Source: Desulfobacterales bacterium
GTDB lineage: Bacteria; Desulfobacterota; Desulfobacteria; Desulfobacterales; 4be13
NCBI GenBank assembly: GCA_029934695.1
Contig: JAOZLU010000001.1
Location: 25,132-43,229, forward strand
Direction of reading: 5' to 3'
Length of the DNA: 18,098 nt
The number at the start of each line of letters is the position of its first letter. The stretch's first letter is position 1. The translations under genes and the position numbers were made by a program. Below are positions 7,954 through 15,547 of this stretch, piece after piece. Below the pieces are notes generated by a model. That model saw only the letters and a list, made by a program, of their open reading frames with translations. It did no database searches and was not told where the DNA came from.

Positions 7954-9531
7954 TTACCAGGACGAATCCCGAGTCAGCTCATGTTCCCCTGACCACATAA
8001 CAAAAGCCATGAGCGCATTCCCATACCTCTCCCACAAGCGTTTATAGCTGAGTTTCTCAGCACCTCCGGGCAGTTCAAATGTGATCGTCGGGATACCAAG
8101 ATGCATTCCCGCATAGCTTCCCAGGGATCCAGGAAGCGCACCCAGTTTCCGGACCGGAAGATCGCACTGCCCCGCGATATGCTCCGCAAGCCTCTCCCCC
8201 GGACCGTCATAGTCAATGCAGCCAAAAGGCTGGTGGAGGCTGATAATGCGGCTGGGTCTGTGATGCCTGATGATTTCCATGATCGCCCGGGTTTCCGGCT
8301 CAGACAACGGAGAAAAACCATATTGCCTTGTATTGCGGCGGTTGGCTGCGGGGAAATTACGGTTCAGGTCCACTCCCCGGATGTTGAGGCGGCTCTTTCC
8401 ACGCACACCATCGGGATTTGCAACAGGCAGAACGATCACTTTCCGTCCGGAAAGCAGCCCGGGGTTCTGCTCAAGATGCCGGATCATAAGCCGGACAAGC
8501 GGAGTCCCGGCAACTTCATTCCCATGGACAGAAGCCATCACAAAGATCACCTCCTTCCCCTGGCCTAGTATATGGCATTCAAGGGGGCGTCTTCTCACAG
8601 ACATGCCGATCTGATAACGCCTATCCGAAGGTTTCTGCTTATTGGGCTTAAGTGCCGCGAGCCACTTCTCCCCGGGAGTTACAGGTTTGTTCTCCGGGGG
8701 CTTCCTGTTCCGGAATAATGCGGCTATGCCAGCCTGCCGCGTCTGATTTCGGAAGCAGGTGTCAAAAAAGTTTCCGATTTTTTCCGAATCAAACAGGTTG
8801 ACGGAGCGCCTTCCGAGACGGTCTGTATAAATTTTTATATGCTGGAACCGGTCAAGATGTTTTCTGAGACGGTTTTGACTGAATCTGCATCTTCCCGGTT
8901 TGACAAAATTAACGAGGCAGATGGTTGAATCCCGGAATGACCTGAATTTATTTATTATGCTTGTTGTACTGGAAACAGAGTCAAAATAAATGACATCAAT
9001 GAATGCTTTGGTGTTCTGAATATAGCGGATATAATCATGGCGGAAAGACTCGCTGCTCCAGAAACAGTCCGGGGAATCATAAAAAACCTTGTCTCTGAAC
9101 AAGAATTTTCTGATATCTTTTTTTCTGATATCTGCAAAGCCTTTATCGCTTTCTGAAAATCTCACAAAAATTTTGCTGTAAATCTTTTTCTGACGCAATT
9201 CTTCAATGAAATTAAGAAAAGCTTTGTCCAGTTTATGCAGGATGCTGACATCCTCACCAAGATCATTGATAAGTGCTGAACGGTAAGACGTTGAATATTG
9301 CAACGGATAGTAAATCAGCAGGATTCGCGGGGACGGAGTGCTTTTTAATGAAAAATTACGTCCGCGGGGCTGTGCGCCAGATGGCTTGGTGTGAGGCTCA
9401 ACAATGGCTGTTTCCCGGTTCTGGGCATGAAAATTTTCGACATTACTGTTCAAAATACAGGCTCCGAGAAACACCGGAGCGAGTATAAGGATAAAAATTT
9501 CGATAAATCGTTTCATTCTGCGGCTTCTCAT
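7954..9531 (-). CDS. Lipoprotein with C-terminal M14 zinc carboxypeptidase, MpaA-like murein peptide amidase
   Basis: The start at 9531 has AGGA 9 nt upstream; a second ATG at 9516 (MKRFIEIF) is also possible. The hydrophobic leader ends in FLGAC, a lipobox, so Cys25 is probably lipidated. Residues 70-265 form a domain I do not recognise. Residues 305-515 are an M14 metallocarboxypeptidase of the MpaA/succinylglutamate-desuccinylase-like type: HGNE (zinc ligands H336 and E339), VDLNRNFP (387-394; substrate-binding N390 and R391), SEPET (410-414), zinc ligand H433 in SLHQPFG, and catalytic E486 in TFELPGG. All expected residues are present. E. coli MpaA is cytoplasmic and cuts the D-Glu-diaminopimelate bond of murein tripeptides. 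This protein is nearly twice that size and apparently periplasmic. A related substrate is likely but inferred. The flanking spacers carry palindromic repeats. Confidence 0.9.
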   Translation of the reverse strand: MRSRRMKRFIEIFILILAPVFLGACILNSNVENFHAQNRETAIVEPHTKPSGAQPRGRNFSLKSTPSPRILLIYYPLQYSTSYRSALINDLGEDVSILHKLDKAFLNFIEELRQKKIYSKIFVRFSESDKGFADIRKKDIRKFLFRDKVFYDSPDCFWSSESFRHDYIRYIQNTKAFIDVIYFDSVSSTTSIINKFRSFRDSTICLVNFVKPGRCRFSQNRLRKHLDRFQHIKIYTDRLGRRSVNLFDSEKIGNFFDTCFRNQTRQAGIAALFRNRKPPENKPVTPGEKWLAALKPNKQKPSDRRYQIGMSVRRRPLECHILGQGKEVIFVMASVHGNEVAGTPLVRLMIRHLEQNPGLLSGRKVIVLPVANPDGVRGKSRLNIRGVDLNRNFPAANRRNTRQYGFSPLSEPETRAIMEIIRHHRPSRIISLHQPFGCIDYDGPGERLAEHIAGQCDLPVRKLGALPGSLGSYAGMHLGIPTITFELPGGAEKLSYKRLWERYGNALMAFVMWSGEHELTRDSSW

Positions 9532-9593
9532 TCAAATTTGTCCTGCTGCACAGTTTTTAACAAAAAGATTGTCATGCACAGTTCTTAGCATCA

Positions 9594-9607
9594 CCGCCTA
9601 AAGGCGG
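9594..9607. other. Hairpin CCGCC-TAAA-GGCGG
   Basis: A perfect 5-bp GC stem with a 4-base loop lies between the VanX-domain gene and the carboxypeptidase gene. It has the look of a small REP-like repeat core. No T-run follows on either side, so termination is unlikely. Confidence 0.4.
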
Positions 9608-9626
9608 AACTACGAACTGGACAAAG

Positions 9627-9632
9627 ATTATA
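9627..9632 (-). promoter_or_regulatory. Possible -10 box TATAAT upstream of the carboxypeptidase gene
   Basis: A perfect TATAAT is read on the minus strand about 95 nt before the start at 9531. No good -35 box lies 16-18 nt upstream; that position falls inside the palindromic repeat at 9641-9674. If it is a promoter, the repeat would sit across its upstream part. Confidence 0.22.
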
Positions 9633-9640
9633 AGCAGAGG

Positions 9641-9674
9641 TGCAAAAAACCGCTTCGCTTAATTTTTGCACTCC
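9641..9674 (-). repeat. Palindromic repeat family, single arm (copy D)
   Basis: Read on the minus strand, 34 bp begins GGAGTGCAAAAATTAAGCGA and ends in AGCGGTTTTTTGCA, nearly identical to the arms clustered at 7711-7953. It begins 6 nt after the TGA stop (9683-9681) of the VanX-domain gene. Like copy B, it sits at the 3' end of a gene. Confidence 0.75.
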
Positions 9675-9680
9675 GGAGGC

Positions 9681-11900
9681 TCATTCCAAATCGGTCAATG
9701 AATCGGACATCAGCGGATAATCTTTTGGTGAGGCCCCGTCATAATGCCACCACTCTGTCCGGATTCCCGTAAACCCGGCTTTTTTCATCACCTTTTTAAG
9801 TAATTCCCTGTTTTGTTTCGGTTTTTTCGGAATCTTGTCATAGCCGGATCCTGCTTTTTTTGAAAAATCATCAAAAGCTGTGGGCATCTCCAGCTCCTTT
9901 TCTTTTGCATCAGTCAGGGTCACATCAACGGAAATCCCCCGGTTATGCCGGGATCCTTTTTTGGGATTTGCCACATATCTGGCATCCGGCAGAATTTGCC
10001 ACATTGCTTTTTGAACACTCAGAGGCCGGTAGCAGTCCAGGCATTTCAGATGAAATCCGGGTTTTTCTTTTTCCAGATATTTCTGGGCCTTCATCAGCTT
10101 CATAGCCACATCTTTCTGAAGATAGCATTCCCCGGCCTGATACATTTTCCTTTTGAGAAAATTGTCTGTTGTCGCATACTTCATCTCCACAACAATATCA
10201 GGTGTCAAATCCCTTATATTCACCAATGAATCTGCGTCAGACATGGCTTTCACAGGTGTTTGAATGACGCTGAAATGTCCCAGCAGATGGTTGAGGAGGA
10301 TTCTCGCCTGGCTGATTTGTTTCTGATGATTCTCTCTTTTGACTTGAGAAAAATTGTCGCAGACCCTCACATCAAAAATTTTTTTCTTTGGATATGACTT
10401 GGAAGTATGTAGCACAAAAGACTCAAATCTGGAGTTAGGATTATCCGATCTCAGGGGAACTACTGATTCACAATTCCGATTCAGTGTTGAATTAAATTCC
10501 CTGTCTTTCTGTATCTTGTCCAACGCACCCTGCAACTGCGATTGAATGACCTTGATGCTTCTGACAGCGTAATATATGGAACTGCCGCCTTCCATCTCAT
10601 CACCCAGGGAAATGGAAAGATCGCTGTCTTTTATCCATTTGCCAATCTCATCAACCAGCTTTCTTTCCAAGGTTTTTTTCCGGTACAGGGCAGGTTTGAA
10701 TTTTTCCAGAAAGTCAGGAGGTGTATTTTTCTCTTTCAATTTGGGAAGCCGGTGAATTTTTATGATGACAAGTCTTTCTCCGGCCACTTCTGATTTTGCG
10801 AACAGGTTCACAACAGTGTTCGTCCATTCATCACTGGCAAGTCCGCCCACAAGCAAAGTTCTTATGCCGCTCATATTTCCCAACATCAGGGTGATTATGG
10901 CAGAATATCGGTCTTTGAAAAATTTCCTCAGCGTCTCCTTTCCGTTTTTTCGGAGAAATTCCTGGAGAAGTGTTTCTGCGGAATGGCAAATTTCAGTGAC
11001 TGATTTATGCATGAGTTCCGAACGATCAGACCGACTCTGATTTTTTTTGACAATCTCCTGCAATCCCTTCTTTATCTGGGTCATTATGTCTTCTGCCTGT
11101 TTCAGCTTCTTCTCCTTCTCATCAAGTCTTGCCAGACAGACTTTGAACGGCTCCTCTAATTGGGAGTCGTTTTCGGCATTCAAATATTTCCCAATTGAAC
11201 TCCTTGCCTCACTTATATCCTTTTTTAACTGCAATATGGCAGAATCAGTCTTCTGAATTTTTTCCGGGAGCATGAATTCATTCCTATTATTCATTTTTCC
11301 AGTGGATTCACAGAGTTCATTTATATCTTTCAGCAGCGATAATATTTGTCTGTGGAACTTGAGGCGGAGAGAAATCTCCATAATCCCTTCATGGGCAGCA
11401 AACTCCTGTTCCAATTTATCAAAAGAAGCCGCTATGCTGTCAATTTTCTTTTGGGCCTCAGTCATATCACCGGACATCAGGGGAAGTTTTTTCATATCCT
11501 GGTATTCTTTCCTCAGTTTCTGGATATCCGCTTCGAGGGAGGAAATCTTTTCATTGAAAAACGATTCAAATTCCGCTATTGAGTCTTGCGCCCTTTTAAG
11601 ATCATTTTTTTTATCTGCCTCTGAAGGAAGCTGGCCGGAAAGGGCAGGAGAGGGCGCTTGTTGAGCGGTTGTGTTCATGTCATCACCCTGCCCTATTTTT
11701 TGGGCAGGAGGAAGGCGAGATGGAACCTGACTTTTTTTATGCTCTTCCCCTGTTGCCGAAGATTCGGAGCCAACAGGGGGAGAAGAAGAACAACCCCCAA
11801 GACCGGGGAAAATCAGCAGGGACAGCAGACAGACAGCCAGTATGTGACAATGGACTGCCCTGCTATGGAAACCTGATTTCAGAAATACAAGTGTCATCAT
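9681..11900 (-). CDS. Coiled-coil lipoprotein with C-terminal VanX/DdpX-type D-Ala-D-Ala dipeptidase domain
   Basis: I start at ATG 11900 (MMTLVFLK), because AAGGTGAT lies just upstream. A GTG at 11909 would be part of that ribosome site. The gene overlaps the end of the upstream transpeptidase gene by 38 nt, which suggests translational coupling. LGGC gives lipidated Cys37. A low-complexity stretch follows to about residue 95, then charged coiled-coil helices to about 290, then an unrecognised region (about 300-550). Residues 560-725 match peptidase family M15D: MKYATTDNF (573-581), CYRP with R625, SRHNRGISVDV (zinc ligands H652 and D659), TAFDDF, and TEWWHYD with catalytic E716 and zinc ligand H719. 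VanX and DdpX hydrolyse free D-Ala-D-Ala in the cytoplasm; periplasmic homologues such as Salmonella PcgL exist. VanX itself is about 200 residues, so three quarters of this protein is additional. Confidence 0.9.
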   Translation of the reverse strand: MMTLVFLKSGFHSRAVHCHILAVCLLSLLIFPGLGGCSSSPPVGSESSATGEEHKKSQVPSRLPPAQKIGQGDDMNTTAQQAPSPALSGQLPSEADKKNDLKRAQDSIAEFESFFNEKISSLEADIQKLRKEYQDMKKLPLMSGDMTEAQKKIDSIAASFDKLEQEFAAHEGIMEISLRLKFHRQILSLLKDINELCESTGKMNNRNEFMLPEKIQKTDSAILQLKKDISEARSSIGKYLNAENDSQLEEPFKVCLARLDEKEKKLKQAEDIMTQIKKGLQEIVKKNQSRSDRSELMHKSVTEICHSAETLLQEFLRKNGKETLRKFFKDRYSAIITLMLGNMSGIRTLLVGGLASDEWTNTVVNLFAKSEVAGERLVIIKIHRLPKLKEKNTPPDFLEKFKPALYRKKTLERKLVDEIGKWIKDSDLSISLGDEMEGGSSIYYAVRSIKVIQSQLQGALDKIQKDREFNSTLNRNCESVVPLRSDNPNSRFESFVLHTSKSYPKKKIFDVRVCDNFSQVKRENHQKQISQARILLNHLLGHFSVIQTPVKAMSDADSLVNIRDLTPDIVVEMKYATTDNFLKRKMYQAGECYLQKDVAMKLMKAQKYLEKEKPGFHLKCLDCYRPLSVQKAMWQILPDARYVANPKKGSRHNRGISVDVTLTDAKEKELEMPTAFDDFSKKAGSGYDKIPKKPKQNRELLKKVMKKAGFTGIRTEWWHYDGASPKDYPLMSDSLTDLE

Positions 11901-13983
11901 ATTTATCACCTTTATAAACTTTTCTGATAATGAACTTCACATAATGTGTACGGACAGGACTAAATGAAATTTTTTGCCACGTCCTCAAATCTCGGAGGTT
12001 TCTATTTATCGAGGAGCCATCGGAAAACTCAATTTCAAAACGCCTGACCCTGCTGTTCCGCTTCCATAAATTATTCCCTGAATTCTTCGCAGTTTTATCA
12101 TAACCGTTTATGATTTCAAGCGTATCCAGATGACATGCTTCGGGAAACGATATCTTAATCCACTCCCCTTCGCCGTAACCGTGTTCGTCGCCTTCCACCC
12201 AGGCAGTTTGAAGGATGCCGTCCATCACATTTTCGGGAACATATTCAAAATCCTTATATTTTTTCAGAACAGAAGATGCGCTGACAGTAAATTCCTTTTT
12301 CAAAAGAGACGGTTTTTTTACCACTGTCGCGGAACCTGTTTTGTCAGAAACTTTTCGGAATCTGATCTCGGAGACACAGGTGTCTGTATGCACAGCATCG
12401 TCACGGTAAACATCCTTGATGGTCAGCTTGACATACTTGGTTCTCACCCGAGGAAACGAAATGGTCTGCCATGCTTTTGAATCCTCAAGATTCCGAGTGA
12501 CTGAGGGATCATGGGAAAATTCAATCAAAAAAGTTTTCACCCTGCGGTTCCGCTGCCATAAATCATTCTCGGAACTCTTGTCAATTTTTTTGTAGCCGTT
12601 TATGATATCCATTCCATTGATCTCACGGGGGCTGGGAAAGTTGATCCTTATCCATTCATTCTTCCCCTCACCTGCTGCACCTTCAACCCATGCAGTCTCA
12701 GGATTATTATCCAAAACATTTGCCGGAGGATAACTCTTCTTCTCCTTTAAATAGGAGGACGCCTGAGTACCCGGTTTTGCCGGTGGCAGTATTGGCTCAG
12801 GGCGCACGACTTTATTTTTCGGACCTTTGGGAAAACGGATTTCTGAAATGCAGGTATCATCTTCATATTTGGTTCCGTGATAGACACTTTTAATCGTCAA
12901 TTTGATATAATCGGTTCTGACTCCATTTAATGAGACGCTCTGCCAATATTCTGAGTCCTTCAGTGTTCGAGAGATGGAAGTGCCATTGGAAAATTCAATC
13001 CCAGCTTCTCTAATCCTGCTATTCTCCTTCCATCGGTTCACCTTTTCACCTCTGTAAAGTGCGTCAGGCTTTCCATACCCATTTATGATTTCTATGGTAT
13101 CCACATAACGGAATTCAGGAAACATGATCGTGATGAATTCACCTCTGCCGGGGCCGCTCCCTCCTTCAACCCATGCTGTTTCAGGATCATTGTCTAAAAC
13201 ATTGTTCGGATCGTAGCTGAAGGTTTGGAATTGATCCAAAGATGAAGAGGCATTTGCGGTTATCCTTTCCCTGTCATTAAATTTTATCGGCGGACGCTTT
13301 TTTTTATCTCCTGATTTGCCGGAGCTTGCCAATTGGTCTATATGTTTGTTGCTCCAATCTTTATTGCGTAATAACTTACGATAAAATTTTATGGCTGTGG
13401 AAGAAATTCGTCTCCCCTCCTCAGCCCTATATTTCCGATTCAGGTTGTTGAAACTGAGAAATGGCGTTCCAGGAGAAGAATATCCCTCTTTGACAAGTTC
13501 ATAGATAGTTTTTACATGGTGGCTGCTGGGTAGTGAAATGCAACCGCTCGGAGTTTCAATATCTTTATGCTTATTGTCCAACACTCGAAAACATCCCCAT
13601 GTTTTTCTGGCAGGACCACCATGAATGGCTATGGCACTCCCAGGATTTCGTCTTCGCCGGTCAAACGCGTTGGGATAATTTGTGAGTACAGAATAAAGTC
13701 CGAAGTTGGAATCGCAGGCTTTCTGATTGATATATGAAATTTTATACCTGCCTATGGGTGTTTTTTTATCACCTTCCCTTATTTTATTCCCTTCCTTCTT
13801 CCCATAATGAGTGGGATATTTCCTGATCACCTTACCGTGTTCCAAGTTAATCACATAGAGAAAGGATTTATTCTGCTTCGCTCCTCCTTTGTCGTGAACA
13901 AGGATAATTTCTTTTGAAGCGGCTATGGAGGAAAGCAACAGCATCTGAAACAGCAAGCAGCCTGCAAAAAATTTGTATTTCAT
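11863..13983 (-). CDS. Secreted YkuD-type L,D-transpeptidase with three C-terminal discoidin-like glycan-binding domains
   Basis: ATG 13983 has GGAG 8 nt upstream. Residues 1-22 are a signal peptide. Residues 26-175 are a YkuD domain: the substrate-like segment GDKKTPIGRY (71-80), H121 in IAIHGGP, and TPSGCISLPSSH (144-155) with catalytic Cys148. L,D-transpeptidases form 3-3 crosslinks in peptidoglycan or attach proteins to it. After a Lys-rich linker come three copies of one module (about 241-385, 408-543, 565-706). Each has a VLDxxxxTAWVEG-like stretch, a FP...IxIINGY stretch, NxR, WQ and a DTCxSEIRF ending. This matches the discoidin-like domain called NADase-type glycan-binding in public annotations, as I remember it. 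The modules probably hold the enzyme on a wall or surface glycan. All three are intact. The gene overlaps the VanX-domain gene by 38 nt. Confidence 0.9.
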   Translation of the reverse strand: MKYKFFAGCLLFQMLLLSSIAASKEIILVHDKGGAKQNKSFLYVINLEHGKVIRKYPTHYGKKEGNKIREGDKKTPIGRYKISYINQKACDSNFGLYSVLTNYPNAFDRRRRNPGSAIAIHGGPARKTWGCFRVLDNKHKDIETPSGCISLPSSHHVKTIYELVKEGYSSPGTPFLSFNNLNRKYRAEEGRRISSTAIKFYRKLLRNKDWSNKHIDQLASSGKSGDKKKRPPIKFNDRERITANASSSLDQFQTFSYDPNNVLDNDPETAWVEGGSGPGRGEFITIMFPEFRYVDTIEIINGYGKPDALYRGEKVNRWKENSRIREAGIEFSNGTSISRTLKDSEYWQSVSLNGVRTDYIKLTIKSVYHGTKYEDDTCISEIRFPKGPKNKVVRPEPILPPAKPGTQASSYLKEKKSYPPANVLDNNPETAWVEGAAGEGKNEWIRINFPSPREINGMDIINGYKKIDKSSENDLWQRNRRVKTFLIEFSHDPSVTRNLEDSKAWQTISFPRVRTKYVKLTIKDVYRDDAVHTDTCVSEIRFRKVSDKTGSATVVKKPSLLKKEFTVSASSVLKKYKDFEYVPENVMDGILQTAWVEGDEHGYGEGEWIKISFPEACHLDTLEIINGYDKTAKNSGNNLWKRNSRVRRFEIEFSDGSSINRNLRDLRTWQKISFSPVRTHYVKFIIRKVYKGDKYDDTCISEIRFP
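11905..11912 (-). promoter_or_regulatory. Ribosome-binding site deciding the VanX-domain gene start
   Basis: AAGGTGAT on the minus strand lies 4 nt before ATG 11900 (the AAGG core is 8 nt away). It lies inside the coding end of the upstream transpeptidase gene. Its GTG is an in-frame but unlikely start codon, which supports the choice of 11900. Confidence 0.55.
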
Positions 13984-14010
13984 TCTGAAATCTCCGTATT
14001 TTATATGAAA

Positions 14011-14038
14011 GTTTTAAGTTTTAGGTTTTAAGTTTTAG
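14011..14038. repeat. Tandem heptamer GTTTTAA/GTTTTAG
   Basis: Four consecutive 7-mers alternate between GTTTTAA and GTTTTAG (a 14-mer repeated twice). They lie in the 109-nt spacer between the two transpeptidase genes, about 28 nt upstream of the start at 13983. The repeat keeps the leader A-rich on the transcribed strand and could vary in copy number. Confidence 0.65.
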
Positions 14039-14092
14039 GGAAACCCTGAAAATTGCATTGTTCGTTGTGGCCGTCAGGTCATGGCTATTATT

Positions 14093-14887
14093 TTATTTTG
14101 CATCAGGTAATCCCCATGCCTGATGAAGTTTTTCAAATTCCGGTCGAGGCAACTGAACCAATACCGGTTTCTTTTCTGAATCCAGCCATAAAATCAGCTT
14201 CTCAATACTGGAAGCAGGCATTGCCGTACAGCCGGCAGTGGGGCGTGATGAGTTACGCCAGATGTGTAAAAAAATACAAGAACCCGCTCCTTTCACAACC
14301 GATTCTGTGTTATGGTTAACCACAATGCCCAAGCGATATAAATTGTCAGCGCGTTTCATATTTTCAAAGCTGGTCCAATCCGGCCTTCTGACACCTGAAG
14401 CATCAAAAGTGTGATTATAATATTTTGAATCCGAATCGTCAACACATATTGATTTTTTATCCACATGAAGATATGGCATCTTCATACGTCCCATTTTTTT
14501 CGGCTCTGCATACCCGAAAACAGCACCAAGATAAAATATACCTGCGGGAGCCTTTCCATCACCCTCTTTTTTTACCGGCCCATCAATATCTGCAACGTGT
14601 TGCAACCCGCGCCCCCAACCCAGACCATTTCTGCCGACAACGACACTCTCTGCTCGGTCAGCGGGTGTCCATTCATCGTATCGGCTGTTTCTCGCAAAAG
14701 ACTGAATTAGCCCTCTTTGGGAGTTCCAAACCGGAACAATGACCACAATCAGTTGCAAAGTGTCAGTTGGGATCGGAGAGAGTATTTTCTGCCATGAAGA
14801 AGACTGACAATCTGAAATCAAGCTAAAAAAAGAGATTATAAAAGTTGACATGCAGAATAAAGCAGCAGTTTTTGTAGAAAATGCCAT
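14093..14887 (-). CDS. YkuD-family L,D-transpeptidase, single domain, exported
   Basis: ATG 14887 is preceded by the strongest ribosome site in the window, GGGAGGTGAT. The N-terminus has a hydrophobic segment (about 8-26) ending in SLISDC, so it is a signal peptide or a weak lipobox. Family motifs: ICVDDSDSKYYN (147-158), IVVNHN (188-193), GSCIFLHIW with His208, and SRPTAGCTAMP (214-224) with catalytic Cys220. This is the YkuD subgroup with a TAGCTAM active site, often annotated 'L,D-transpeptidase family protein'. Length (264 aa) is ordinary. It differs clearly from the second transpeptidase encoded just downstream (PSGCIS active site), so the pair is not a recent duplication. The expected role is 3-3 crosslinking or anchoring in the periplasm. 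Confidence 0.9.
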   Translation of the reverse strand: MAFSTKTAALFCMSTFIISFFSLISDCQSSSWQKILSPIPTDTLQLIVVIVPVWNSQRGLIQSFARNSRYDEWTPADRAESVVVGRNGLGWGRGLQHVADIDGPVKKEGDGKAPAGIFYLGAVFGYAEPKKMGRMKMPYLHVDKKSICVDDSDSKYYNHTFDASGVRRPDWTSFENMKRADNLYRLGIVVNHNTESVVKGAGSCIFLHIWRNSSRPTAGCTAMPASSIEKLILWLDSEKKPVLVQLPRPEFEKLHQAWGLPDAK

Positions 14888-14934
14888 GCATCACCTCCCT
14901 GTATAAATCTGAATTGAACTATCAGAGCAGTCAG

Positions 14935-15363
14935 TTATTCTTCAAGCCCCATCTCCAAATAAAGCTCACTTTCCTTTTTAAGGTGTTCAAGCTGTTTCTC
15001 TTTCTCTCTGACAGAAGATTTTAAGGCTTTAATATCTTTATTATATTTTCTGATCTGAGCAGACACGGCATTTTTCTTATTTCGCCCCTTGTTTTCCAAA
15101 GATTTCAAATCAGCATCCATTGCCGCCAGTTTTTTCTTCTCAAGTTCAAGGTCAGCCTCGAGTTTTTTTTTCTCTCGCAAAAGACTCTCTCGTTTCTGGA
15201 CAAATCTCTGATTTTGTGTGTTCAGATCATCTAATTCCTTTTCCTTCTGAATAATACGTTGCTCCGTCGCCTTATTTTCATGTATGGTATTGAACAAAGC
15301 ACTCTGACAGCCTGCAATCATGCAAAAAATAAGAAGAATAAGATACAAATTCCTTTTGCACAT
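14935..15363 (-). CDS. Small coiled-coil lipoprotein
   Basis: The open frame extends upstream to 15420, but ATG 15363 (MCKRNLYLIL) has GGAGGG 7 nt before it and puts a lipoprotein signal at the N-terminus: hydrophobic 6-15, lipobox IAGC, lipidated Cys19. Residues 30-135 are almost purely charged heptad-like helix, with dense Lys/Glu/Leu. No enzymatic motif is present. The size (142 aa) and coiled coil resemble envelope spacer or tether lipoproteins in general, but I cannot assign a family. The gene sits between the glycine-zipper lipoprotein and the first transpeptidase, with 47 nt to the latter, so co-expression is likely. Confidence 0.8.
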   Translation of the reverse strand: MCKRNLYLILLIFCMIAGCQSALFNTIHENKATEQRIIQKEKELDDLNTQNQRFVQKRESLLREKKKLEADLELEKKKLAAMDADLKSLENKGRNKKNAVSAQIRKYNKDIKALKSSVREKEKQLEHLKKESELYLEMGLEE

Positions 15364-15423
15364 TCTTGGACCCTCCAAGCAATATTCCTGATTTTTAAAT
15401 GGTTTTATTGAGCCTGTCATTCT

Positions 15424-15442
15424 TATCCCGGAATCAGGGATA
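15424..15442. other. Hairpin TATCCC-GGAATCA-GGGATA
   Basis: A 6-bp stem with a 7-base loop lies directly beside the larger stem-loop at 15446-15506, in the leader of the small coiled-coil lipoprotein gene. There is no T-run after it. Confidence 0.4.
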
Positions 15443-15445
15443 GAA

Positions 15446-15506
15446 CTACAGGGAAAGTGGATAAGAAAGGGAATATTTGTTCCTGTTTTATCAACCGTCC
15501 CTGTAG
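15446..15506. other. Long stem-loop in the spacer between two lipoprotein genes
   Basis: CTACAGGGA (15446-15454) and TCCCTGTAG (15498-15506) are perfect 9-bp complements. Inside them, GATAAGAAAGGGAA and GTTCCTGTTTTATC pair imperfectly, so the whole 61 nt can form one elongated hairpin. It lies about 40 nt after the stop of the glycine-zipper gene. There is no T-tract, so it is more likely an RNA-processing or stability structure, or a repeat, than a terminator. Confidence 0.5.
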
Positions 15507-15547
15507 CTGCTATGCACAGGCGAATTGCAAGTCACCTGGAAATACTC

